Shown one piece after another: positions 1 to 7,593 of a stretch of DNA of 29,402 nucleotides. A program made the translations under genes and the position numbers. Under the pieces are notes generated by a model, which saw only the letters and a list, made by a program, of their open reading frames with translations, was not told the origin of the DNA and ran no database searches. Source of the stretch: DSOT01 sp052386775 (GTDB lineage Bacteria > Pseudomonadota > Gammaproteobacteria > Burkholderiales > SG8-41); NCBI GenBank assembly GCA_052386775.1, contig JBQTJV010000017.1, positions 1 to 29,402 of the forward strand. Direction: 5' to 3'. Position 1 is the first letter of the stretch; every line of letters begins with the position of its first letter.

Positions 1-626
1 AGAGCGCTGTCGACGCCGTCGTAGCCGGCGACCTGCACCCGCTGCAATGTGAGGTTGAGCCGCGCCGCGGCACTTACGGCGTTGGACCACTGCCGGTCGT
101 GTCCGGCGCTGCCGAGGCGGGTCATGACGACCACGCGTCTCGCGCCGGGCACCGCTTCCGTGAGGATCTCGATCAGTTTTCCTGCCCGATCTCCCGACTG
201 GTTCGACACGCCCGTTGCGTTGCCCCCGGGTCGCGACAAGCTCGCCGCCAGCCCTGCGCCCACCGGATCGGAGACCATCATGAATACGACGGGAATGACG
301 CGTGTCACCTTGACCGCTGCCAGAGCCGCAGGCAACGGCGGGGCGACGATGACATCCACCTTCGCTCTGACCAGCTCAGCGGCAAGACCGGGAAGCTGCT
401 CGAGGCGCCCGTGCGCGGCGCGCTTCTCGAAGACGATGTTGCGGCCCTGCACGTAGCCGAGATCCTCCATTCCGCGCAGGAACGCCGCCGCGAGCGCGTC
501 GTCATCCATCGCGTGGCTTGCGGTCAGATACCCGACGCGCGCCACCTTTGACGGCTGCTGCGCCGAAGCCGCATGCGCGAGCAGTACGGCCGAAATGAAT
601 ACCGCTGAGGTAATGAGCGTCGACAA
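1..626 (-). CDS. ABC transporter substrate-binding protein (COG2984/TrpX type), partial
   Basis: The reverse strand is open from a TTG at 626 to the window edge, so the C-terminal part is missing. The product starts with a hydrophobic signal peptide of about 23 residues ending in AHAASAQ, followed by KVARVGYLTAS. It then shows features of the PF04392 periplasmic binding family: FLRGMEDLGYVQGRNI, a segment on the lines of LVRAKVDVIVAPPLPAAL, a VIPVVFMMVSDPVGAGL strand and LSRPGGNATGVS. Such proteins bind a ligand in the periplasm for an ABC importer. The TTG start is chosen because an in-frame TGA lies five codons upstream and no ATG gives a signal peptide; no clear ribosome binding site is seen, so the start is uncertain. 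No permease or ATPase gene is visible in the window. Confidence 0.85.
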   Translation of the reverse strand, partial: MSTLITSAVFISAVLLAHAASAQQPSKVARVGYLTASHAMDDDALAAAFLRGMEDLGYVQGRNIVFEKRAAHGRLEQLPGLAAELVRAKVDVIVAPPLPAALAAVKVTRVIPVVFMMVSDPVGAGLAASLSRPGGNATGVSNQSGDRAGKLIEILTEAVPGARRVVVMTRLGSAGHDRQWSNAVSAAARLNLTLQRVQVAGYDGVDSA

Positions 627-777
627 GTTTAGAATTTCCAGTCAGCGCGCGGGTGCAACAGTGTTATGAATCGTTTTCACGGCAGGGACCCCATTTGGCA
701 TACTACTCCCAAGGAGAGGGTGGAGTCGCCTCTGCGGTTTGCGCCATGCTGGGCGATAAGGGATAAGGCAAACCGAA

Positions 778-1983
778 TCAACGATAGAGCAGCACCGCCT
801 CGCGCTCTTGCCGCCACGCTTCTTCATCCGGCTTGACCAGCGCTTCCAGATCCGCCGGCGTCGCCGCCGCATCATCCACCCACTGCCGCAGCAGCTCGCT
901 GCCGTTGATGAGATCGATGGCGAGCCGGTTGCGTTCGTACTCGTATGGGAAATCGCGCCACAGCGGGTAATCGGGGTTCAGTTTCCTGAGCGCCTTGAAT
1001 GCCAGCGCCATGAGCCGCCACGGCCGGAACGCCTCGTGATCGTATGCCGGATCGTCGACGTGGATTTGCACGCCGGCGCAGAGTCGACTCGCGTGCTTCT
1101 GGAATGTCGGCTCGAACCAGCACGTGCGCAACCGGCAACCGGCCATCCACTGTGGTGCAAGCCGCTCCATCGTCGATAACAGCGCCGGCGCATCGAGCCC
1201 CGGCGCCCCGAAGAGTTCCAGCGGCCGCGTCGTGCCGCGCCCCTCGGAAAGCGTGGTGCCCTCGAGCATGACCGTGCCGGCGTAGCAGCGCGCCATCGAC
1301 AGCGTCGCCGCATTCGGGCTCGGATTCACCCACGCGCGCTCGTAAAGCGGCCAGCCGTAACCGGGGGCCCGTGCGGGCTCCCAGCCCTCCATCGCAATCA
1401 CTTCGCATTCCACGTCGAGCTTGAGCGTGTTGACGAACCATTTTGCCAGTTCGCCGAGCGTCAACCCGTGCCGCATCGGCAGCGCGCCGGCGCCGACAAA
1501 ACTTTCCCATCCCGGACGCAGCGCGAGGCCTTCGATGGGGCGCCCCGCGGGATTTGGCCGGTCGAGCACCCACACGCTTTTCCCGTGCTGCGCGGCTGCT
1601 TCGAGGATATAGCGCAGCGTCGTGAGGAAAGTGTAGACCCGGCAGCCGACGTCCTGCAGATCGACGAGCAGCACGTCGAAGCTGTCCATCATCGCAGCGG
1701 TGGGGCGGCGCACAGCGCCGTAGAGGCTGAATACCAGGATGCCGTGCGCCGAATCGATGTAGTCGGGCGACTCCACCATGTTGTCCTGCTTGTCGCCGCG
1801 CAATCCGTGTTGCGGGCCGAATGCGGAAGAGAGTTTGATTTCGGGCAGCCCGCCCAGCACGTCGAGCGCATGCACGAGGTCGTCCGTCACGGAGGCCGGA
1901 TGTGCGAGCAGCGCGACGCGGCGACCGGCGAACGCTTTGCGCAGCGCGGGAAGCTGTCTCAGCCGGTCAATTCCGAATTTCAT
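778..1983 (-). CDS. DUF1343 family protein (NamZ/YbbC-like)
   Basis: A 401-residue protein with the DUF1343 signature: GRRVALLAHPASVT near residue 20, FGPQHGLRG at 55-63, LLVDLQDVGCRVYTF around 105-119, and VLDRPNPAGRP near 140. Bacillus NamZ of this family is an exo-beta-N-acetylmuramidase acting on peptidoglycan fragments. Two points differ from that enzyme. There is no signal peptide, so the protein is probably cytoplasmic. The position that in NamZ, as I recall, holds a catalytic Glu in a PEHG motif is Gln58 (PQHG). The gene is divergent from the Bug gene at 2113, leaving a 129-base shared upstream region; a TATA-like tract lies just before the ATG and the ribosome binding site is weak. 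The family is clear; the substrate is not. Confidence 0.9.
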   Translation of the reverse strand: MKFGIDRLRQLPALRKAFAGRRVALLAHPASVTDDLVHALDVLGGLPEIKLSSAFGPQHGLRGDKQDNMVESPDYIDSAHGILVFSLYGAVRRPTAAMMDSFDVLLVDLQDVGCRVYTFLTTLRYILEAAAQHGKSVWVLDRPNPAGRPIEGLALRPGWESFVGAGALPMRHGLTLGELAKWFVNTLKLDVECEVIAMEGWEPARAPGYGWPLYERAWVNPSPNAATLSMARCYAGTVMLEGTTLSEGRGTTRPLELFGAPGLDAPALLSTMERLAPQWMAGCRLRTCWFEPTFQKHASRLCAGVQIHVDDPAYDHEAFRPWRLMALAFKALRKLNPDYPLWRDFPYEYERNRLAIDLINGSELLRQWVDDAAATPADLEALVKPDEEAWRQEREAVLLYR

Positions 1984-2112
1984 AGCCGCTATATTGCATC
2001 AGAACACGCTGCTGCGCCTCGGCCACCTGCAGGAAGCGCCGGGGTTGCGGCATGAATGATCGTATGGAATGATGGCGCCTGCTTCACCATAAAACCACGA
2101 GGAGGGTATACC

Positions 2113-3093
2113 ATGAGCCGCAACAGCTCGGCACGCACGTTCGCGCTCGTTCTTTCGGGCGCAGCACTCGTTATCTCCACGACGACATCGGCGCAGGACT
2201 GGCCCAACAAGGCGGTGCGCGTGATCGTTCCTTTCGGCACCGGCGGCGGCACCGACATCCAGGCGCGTCTGCTCGCGGACAGTTTCCGCCAGAGTCTCGG
2301 CCAGACCTTCATCACGGATAACCGGACCGGCGCCGGCGGTACCATCGGCGCCGAAATCGCCGCGCAGTCTGCACCCGACGGCTACACGCTGTTGTTCACC
2401 ACCGCGTCGCTCGCCGTCAACACGACGCTGTTCGCGAAAACGCTCAAGTTCAATCCGCGCACCGATCTCGTGCCGGTGAGCCTGGTCTCGTCGACGCCGC
2501 TCGTGTTGTGCACCCATCCCAGCGTGCCCGCGAAATCGGTGAAGGAACTGATCGCGCTCGCGAAGAAAAATCCCGGCAAGCTCAACCACGGCGTGAACTC
2601 CGCCGGAACGACGAGCCATCTCGCGGCGGAACTCATGAAGCAGCGGGCCGACCTCGATACCGTCATCATCGCGTTCAAAGGCGGCGGCCCGGCGGCCGCG
2701 GCGCTGATGACCGGCGAGATCGACATGCTGTTCGCAACCGGCCCGGTCGCGGCGCGCAATCTCGCCACCGGACGGATCCGCTGCCTCGCGGTATCGTCGC
2801 CGAAGAAGTCGTCCGCATTCCCGGACCTGCCGCCGATGAACACCTTCGTGCAGGGTTTCGAGGCGGACAACTGGTACGCGATGTTCTTCCCCAAGGGCAC
2901 CTCGCAGGATATCGTGGCGAAGATGAACCAGGCGATCAAGACGGCGCTCAAGAACGAGAAAGTGGCCAAGTTCTACAAGCTGGAAGGGCTCGACTCGATC
3001 GCCGGCTCTCCGGCAGAACTGCAGCAGGTCCTGGATCGCGAGATCACAAAATACGCGGACATCATCAAGCGCGCGAACATCAGGGTGCAATGA
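2113..3093 (+). CDS. Bug/TctC family tripartite tricarboxylate receptor
   Basis: A 326-residue periplasmic receptor. The ATG at 2113 is preferred over the in-frame ATG at 2056 because it follows a perfect GGAGG (2101-2105) and gives a normal signal peptide (MSRNSSAR, hydrophobic core, cleavage after TSAQ). The mature protein begins DWPNKAVRVIVPF and has the family motifs GTGGGTDIQAR, TDNRTGAGGTIGAE, APDGYTLLF, ELIALAKKNPGKLNHGVNS and a FKGGGPAAAALMTGEIDML segment. Known Bug proteins bind carboxylates, amides or similar small molecules with a Venus-flytrap fold. No TctA or TctB gene is nearby. It ends one base before the TTG start of the UGSC selenoprotein, so the two are probably co-transcribed and translationally coupled. 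Confidence 0.93.
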   Translation: MSRNSSARTFALVLSGAALVISTTTSAQDWPNKAVRVIVPFGTGGGTDIQARLLADSFRQSLGQTFITDNRTGAGGTIGAEIAAQSAPDGYTLLFTTASLAVNTTLFAKTLKFNPRTDLVPVSLVSSTPLVLCTHPSVPAKSVKELIALAKKNPGKLNHGVNSAGTTSHLAAELMKQRADLDTVIIAFKGGGPAAAALMTGEIDMLFATGPVAARNLATGRIRCLAVSSPKKSSAFPDLPPMNTFVQGFEADNWYAMFFPKGTSQDIVAKMNQAIKTALKNEKVAKFYKLEGLDSIAGSPAELQQVLDREITKYADIIKRANIRVQ

Positions 3094-3094
3094 C

Positions 3095-4807
3095 TTGAAG
3101 GAGCAGATCGCTGTCGTCAGTCCCGAAGGCGAGGACGCGGTCGCACGCGCGCGCAGCGCCAGGCGCCTCGACGACCTCGACGGAAAAACCGTTTGTGAAA
3201 TCTGGAACGGCGTGTTCAAGGGCGACGTCAGCTTTCCGCTCATCCGCGAGCGGTTGCAGGAGAAGTATCCGGGGCTCAGGATCGTTCCGTATACCGAGTT
3301 TCCTCATGTGCCGGGTAGCGATGATCCGGCGCAGCAGCGACGGCATGCCGTGCAGCTCGCCACCCTGGCGCGCCAGCGCGGCTGCGATGCGGTCATCTCC
3401 GGCAACGGGGCGTGAGGGACCTGCGCTCCGGCCGCGGCGCGGCCGGCAACGGAAGCCGAGAAGGCGGGCCTTCCGAGCGTCGTTGTCACCACCGCCGGCT
3501 TTTCTGCGCTGGCGCGGTTCACCGGCAAGGCGGGCGGTGTGGATGATCTCGCGATTGCGGAATATCCGGGGCCGCTCGGCATCCACGATGCGCAGACGAT
3601 CGCCCGCCAAATCGGCGTCGTCGTCGACCAGATTGCCGCTGCGTTGACGCAGTCCGCGGGAGCGCCGCGCGCGCCCCCGGGGAAACGCGATCCGCGGGAA
3701 ACCGTCTTCGCCGGTAGCGACGAGGAGATCGCGCAGCACTTCCTGGGCAGAGGGTGGAGCGACGGCCTGCCGATCGTGCCGCCGACGGTGGCGCGCATCG
3801 AGGCGTTCCTGCGTTACACCGATCGCCTGCCGCGGGAGGAAATCGCGGTGCTGCCCTCGGCGAATCTGCGGGCGACGCCGTGGACTATCGCCGCGAATGC
3901 GGTGATGGCGGGATGCGCGCCCATGCACATGCCGCTCCTCATCGCCGCGGTGGAAGCGCTGGGAGACGAGCGCTGCAGCCTGAACAATATCGGAAGTTCC
4001 TCGGGCATCTTCCCGTTTGTGCTCGTGAACGGCCCGATCGCGAAAGAACTCGACATCGCGTGCGGCGGCCAGGCGATCTCGCAGGGCGCGAATCCTGCGA
4101 TCGGCCGCGCCATCGGGCTGATCGTGAGGAACATCGCGGGATTCCGTCCCGGCGCGAGTTACATGGGGACCTTCGGTTATCCGCTTGCCTTCGCGCTGGC
4201 AGAAAACGAAGCCGAAAGCCCGTGGCCGCCATTCCATGTCGATCAGGGTTTCGCGGCCGGCACGAACACCGTCACCGTCGGTGTCACCAACAACTGGGGC
4301 TCGGCGCCCGCGCCCTACGACACGCCGGACAAGCGCGCCGCGCAGGTGGCGCTGGAAATGCTATCGCGCGAGATTACGCGCAAGACGCGCGTGTTCAATT
4401 TTCCGGCGCGTGGGCCCGATGCGGAAAGCGTCATGCTGACGCTGCTGCTTTCCCCTCCCGTGGCGAAGTCGCTTGCTGCCGCGGGCTATTCCAAGCAGGA
4501 CGTGAAGAACCATCTCTATGAACGTACGAAGATGACTTTGCGCGAGTTCGAATGGGTGGTGAAATACACCATGATCGAGCGCACCACCGTCCGCGAACGG
4601 GTCGCGGCGGGACTGCTGCCGGAAGAATTCCTGGGCGGGCCGGACGACGAGGTCCGCGTCCTGTCGAGTCCCGACATCCTGCACGTCGTGGTGTGCGGCG
4701 ACCCGCACCGCAACCGCGTCATGGTCCTCGAAGGCGGACACGCCCGTCCCACCACGCGGGCGATCGCGCTGCCCGAAGCGTGGTCCAGATTACGGAACTC
4801 GGCATAA
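3095..4807 (+). CDS. UGSC-family selenoprotein (in-frame TGA = Sec107) with large C-terminal domain
   Basis: One frame runs from a TTG at 3095 to the stop at 4805-4807, interrupted only by TGA at 3413-3415. Read as selenocysteine it gives 570 residues. The N-terminal domain (about 1-190) has LDDLDGKTVCEIWNG, DAVISGNGA-U107-G-T-C110 and AGLPSVVVTTAGF, the pattern of the UGSC (seleno)protein family, whose Sec/Cys-x-x-Cys is a presumed redox centre. The C-terminal domain (about 205-570) starts near GRGWSDGLPIVPPT and contains ANAVMAGCAPMHMP, LNNIGSSSGIFPFVLVNGP, FALAENEAESPWPPFH and TVGVTNNWG. I recognise it as a conserved domain of unknown function. The coding pattern and sequence similarity continue across the TGA without a frame change, which argues against a pseudogene. 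The TTG follows the Bug stop by one base. Reaction and substrate are unknown. Sec insertion needs selA-D elsewhere in the genome. Confidence 0.9.
3416..3446 (+). promoter_or_regulatory. Putative bacterial SECIS hairpin for Sec107
   Basis: Directly after the TGA lies a strong inverted repeat: CCGGCC at 3428-3433 pairs with GGCCGG at 3441-3446. Two further G-C pairs (3434/3440, 3435/3439) can form inside, leaving a GGC tip. The apical loop starts 18 to 20 nt after the TGA and begins with G. Bacterial SECIS elements, as I recall, have a loop about 16-37 nt from the UGA with a G in the first two loop positions, so both features fit. The GC-rich background makes hairpins common, so the fold supports the selenoprotein call but does not prove it alone. 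It would be bound by SelB. Confidence 0.65.
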
Positions 4808-4872
4808 CGCGAGGCGTCTTTGTTGGATAATTCCACGAAACGAACAACACCAACCATGAGGAGACTGCAGCA

Positions 4873-5862
4873 ATGAAGATTGCATCGATTATCGGCGTCA
4901 TCTCGGGACTCATATCCGGCATTGTCCTCGCAACGACTGGCGACTCCGCGTTCGCGCAGGCACAGGACTATCCGAACCGTCCGATACGTCTCATCGTTCC
5001 CGCCGCGCCCGGAGGCACCACTGACGGGCTGGCGCGGATTTTCGGCGGCCGGCTGACGGAGGTGTACGGTCAGCAGGTGGTCGTGGACAACCGTGCGAGC
5101 CAGTCGGGCGTGGTTGCGGGTGAAGTGACGGCGCAGGCTGCGCCCGACGGCTACACGCTGTTCCTGCCGTATCACCAGCACACGATCAATGCGGCGCTGC
5201 TGCCGAAGCTCCCATATCATCCGGTCAACGATTTCACGCCGATCACGCAATTGACGTCAGCCGGCCTGATCCTCGTCGTGCACCCCGACACGCCGGTCAA
5301 GAACTTCAAGGAATTCCTGGCCTGGACCAAGAGCCAGCAGGGCAAGCTCAATTTCGGTTCGGCAGGCATTGGCAGCGGCGGTCATCTCGCCGGCGAACTG
5401 TTCAACCAGTTGACCGGTGCGAAGGCCCAGCACATCCCCTACAAGGGCACCGGCCCGGCGACGGCGGGGCTGCTCGGCAAGGAGTATCACTACAACTTCA
5501 TGGGGCTGCTCGCCGGATCTCGGCTGGCGAAGGAAGGACGGCTGAGAGCGCTTGGCGTGACCTCAGGCAAGCGCTCGGAAGGTTTGCCCGACATTCCGAC
5601 GATCGCGGAACAGGGGCTGCCCGGATTCGAGGTCGTCGGCTGGTACGGCATCATGGCGCCGAAGGACTTGCCCAAGCCCATTCTGACGAAGATTCACGGC
5701 GACCTCGTGAAGATCCTCAATGAACCCAAGGTGCAGAAGATCATCTTCAACCAGGGCGCGACCGCAGTCGGCAGCTCGCCCGAGGTATTCCGCAAGTATC
5801 TGCTTGCCGTCATGGAGAAGTGGCAGAATGTCGTGAAGGCGAGCGGCGCCAAAGCCTACTAA
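4873..5862 (+). CDS. Bug/TctC family tripartite tricarboxylate receptor
   Basis: A 329-residue receptor with a signal peptide (MKIASIIGVISGL, cleavage near FAQA) and the mature start QDYPNRPIRLIVPA. Family motifs visible are PGGTTDGLARIFG, VVDNRASQSGVVAGE, APDGYTLF, LPYHPVNDFTPI, TPVKNFKEFL, GKLNFGSAGIGSGGHLAG and HIPYKGTGPATAGLLG. The ATG follows a GAGGAGA ribosome binding site. It lies 65 bases after the UGSC selenoprotein with no terminator-like hairpin in the gap, so it probably shares the transcript that starts upstream of 2113. It may supply ligand recognition for the same pathway; that link is inferred from position only. Confidence 0.93.
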   Translation: MKIASIIGVISGLISGIVLATTGDSAFAQAQDYPNRPIRLIVPAAPGGTTDGLARIFGGRLTEVYGQQVVVDNRASQSGVVAGEVTAQAAPDGYTLFLPYHQHTINAALLPKLPYHPVNDFTPITQLTSAGLILVVHPDTPVKNFKEFLAWTKSQQGKLNFGSAGIGSGGHLAGELFNQLTGAKAQHIPYKGTGPATAGLLGKEYHYNFMGLLAGSRLAKEGRLRALGVTSGKRSEGLPDIPTIAEQGLPGFEVVGWYGIMAPKDLPKPILTKIHGDLVKILNEPKVQKIIFNQGATAVGSSPEVFRKYLLAVMEKWQNVVKASGAKAY

Positions 5863-5873
5863 CTCAGGTGGTT

Positions 5874-5897
5874 CCCTCCCCCTGAACAGGTGGAGGG
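5874..5897. terminator. Hairpin between convergent genes, possible bidirectional terminator
   Basis: CCCTCC (5874-5879) pairs with GGAGGG (5892-5897), and CCTG (5881-5884) with CAGG (5887-5890), giving a long stem with one internal mismatch. It sits 12 bases after the stop of the Bug gene and just before the end of the convergent DOMON-like gene. There is no T-tract, so intrinsic termination is uncertain. Confidence 0.4.
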
Positions 5898-5914
5898 CAG
5901 GGTGGGGTTCAAGG

Positions 5915-6463
5915 TCAGGCCGGGGGCAACTCCAGCAGAAACGATTCCCGCCGATGGAAATCCGGCTTCGCTGCCGGGTGCGCGAGCGCCCAGTAGGAGA
6001 GCTTTCCGTCCTGCGTCCCGATTACGGCACAGAGCGCAAGCTCGAGCGGCGCACGCGCGTATTCCGCCGCTGCGCGCGCGAGCGGTATCGTTGCTTCTAG
6101 CAGGAGCCGATCTGCGGCGCGCTGCACGGCGATGCGCGGATCGAGCGCCTCATCGCTGAGTGCTGCGCCGTCCCGATAGCCGGTGAAGGCATAAGCCGTC
6201 CATTCGCGCGACGGCGACAGATTCCACTCGTGGTATTCCGGGCGTCCTGCGAGCGCGATGAAGCATTCGCAGCAGGTGTGCTTCCATAACGCATGGCTGA
6301 TGCGCGGCGTGCCAGGCAGCGGAATACTCAATCGCGCGAGGTCGCCCTCGATCGTGTAGGCAAGATACAGATTTTCGGCGGATCGTCGAAGCGATACGCC
6401 GATCGCGCGTACCGCTTCGTTCCCGCTTTCAGGATGGCATGTGAGCTGGGCCGCCAGACTCAC
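5915..6463 (-). CDS. DOMON-like domain-containing protein
   Basis: A 182-residue protein starting at GTG 6463. Upstream codons in this frame only shadow the Bug gene. The GTG overlaps the Bug stop as GTGA, a typical coupled start, and gives LAAQLTCHPESGNEAVRAI. Family features are LYLAYTIEGDLARLSIP, the HALWKHTCCECFIAL block (about residues 59-73), EYHEWNLSPSREWTAYAF and a GYRDG turn. These match the small bacterial DOMON-like family related to haem- or sugar-binding DOMON beta-sandwiches. No signal peptide is present, so a cytoplasmic location is likely. Ligand unknown. Overlap with the Bug gene implies co-expression with it. Confidence 0.85.
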   Translation of the reverse strand: MSLAAQLTCHPESGNEAVRAIGVSLRRSAENLYLAYTIEGDLARLSIPLPGTPRISHALWKHTCCECFIALAGRPEYHEWNLSPSREWTAYAFTGYRDGAALSDEALDPRIAVQRAADRLLLEATIPLARAAAEYARAPLELALCAVIGTQDGKLSYWALAHPAAKPDFHRRESFLLELPPA

Positions 6464-7449
6464 GACCCGCGCTTGGTGAGACCGAGCGCCGTCAGCACGT
6501 CCTTCAGGCGCGCCGTCTCCTCGTCCATCCACTTGCGCGTCTCGGCGGCGCTCTTGTACTCCACCAGCCACTGGTTTTTCTCGGCGTACTCGGCGATCTC
6601 CTTGCTCTGCGCCGCTTTCTGCGCGACCTGTTCCCAGAACGCGACCTGGGCGGGCGTCAATCCGGGCGGCGCGACGATGCCTTTCCACGACCCCGAGCTC
6701 TGATAGCCGAGCTCGCTCCAGGTCGGGACGCTGGCGATGGGCCCGCCCAGCCGCTTCTGCGAGCTCACCGCGATGCCGCGCAGCCTTCCCGCCGCCTGGT
6801 GCGGCACGAGGCTCGAGACCGACGTGACGACGATGTCCGCGTGTCCGCCCAGCACCGCGGTGGTGGTTTCGCCGCCGCTCTTGAAGACGACGGTTCTCAC
6901 CGCCTTGCTGTCCACGCCCGCTTTCTGCATCGGCAGCCCGATCGACACGCGGTGGCCGACGCTCGTCAACGCGATGCTGAGCGAGTTGGGGTCCTTCTTG
7001 AGCGCGTTGAGCAGGTCCTGACCGGTCTTGATCGGCGAATCGGCGCGCACCGCCGCGACCATCGGCTCGGTGATCATGTAGGCGATCGGCGTCACGTCGC
7101 GGTAGCTCATCTGCGTGCGGCCCTCGACGTAGTTCATCAGGATCGGCGTGGACATGATGCCGATCGAGTGCGGGTCGCCCGCGCGCTGCTGAACGTAGGT
7201 GTAAGCGATGGTATGCCCGCCGCCCGCGCGGTTGACCACGGAGCTCGACACGGGCAGGAGTTTGAGATCATCGAACAGCTTTTGTATGACGCGCCCGGCG
7301 ACGTCGTTCGATCCACCGGGACCGGACGGCACCGTCAGCTCCACCGGCCGCTCGGGCTTCCACGCCTGGGCCGCGGCGACCTGCGTGAGTGCGACACCGG
7401 CCGCCGCCAGCACCGTCAACGACGCCCAGCTCCTGATTCTCGCCTGCAT
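6460..7449 (-). CDS. Bug/TctC family receptor, divergent subtype
   Basis: A 329-residue receptor with signal peptide MQARIRSWASLTVL through TQVAAAQ and mature start AWKPERPVELTVPS. It has SGPGGSNDVAGRVIQ and VVNRAGGGHTIAYTYV, but where the classic receptors carry APDGYTL it has QRAGDPHSIGIMS. Otherwise the fold signature is intact (PIKTGQDLLNALKKDPN, FKSGGETTTAVLGGHADIV). The gene at 13095-14066 is of the same subtype. The ATG at 7449 follows a GGGGGA ribosome binding site. The gene overlaps the start of the DOMON-like gene by four bases. Confidence 0.92.
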   Translation of the reverse strand: MQARIRSWASLTVLAAAGVALTQVAAAQAWKPERPVELTVPSGPGGSNDVAGRVIQKLFDDLKLLPVSSSVVNRAGGGHTIAYTYVQQRAGDPHSIGIMSTPILMNYVEGRTQMSYRDVTPIAYMITEPMVAAVRADSPIKTGQDLLNALKKDPNSLSIALTSVGHRVSIGLPMQKAGVDSKAVRTVVFKSGGETTTAVLGGHADIVVTSVSSLVPHQAAGRLRGIAVSSQKRLGGPIASVPTWSELGYQSSGSWKGIVAPPGLTPAQVAFWEQVAQKAAQSKEIAEYAEKNQWLVEYKSAAETRKWMDEETARLKDVLTALGLTKRGS

Positions 7450-7593
7450 GACATTCCCCCATTGGGTTGCGCTTCAGAATGGACCAGATGCGTTGCGGCC
7501 AAAACGTGATGAACGGGTGGCAACGCTAGCACACGGCCCTGCACCCGACAAGGAACCGCGGCACGCCGGATCCCGTCCGGAAGCGGACGGCCC

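Noticed and set aside
1999..3243. 414-codon minus-strand ORF
   Set aside because: Antisense to a clear Bug gene; composition typical of GC-rich shadow frames.
3095..3415. A stand-alone 106-residue protein ending at the TGA
   Set aside because: The frame continues with family similarity directly after the TGA, and the TGA sits at the known Sec/Cys position; the short product would lack its active site.
3413..3415. Nonsense mutation making a pseudogene
   Set aside because: Exactly one stop, no other damage in 570 codons, and a Cys three residues after it in the UGSC pattern. Not excluded without genome-wide evidence of Sec machinery.
3539..4807. A separate gene starting at GTG 3539
   Set aside because: There is no ribosome binding site, and the start would fall inside the conserved UGSC domain.
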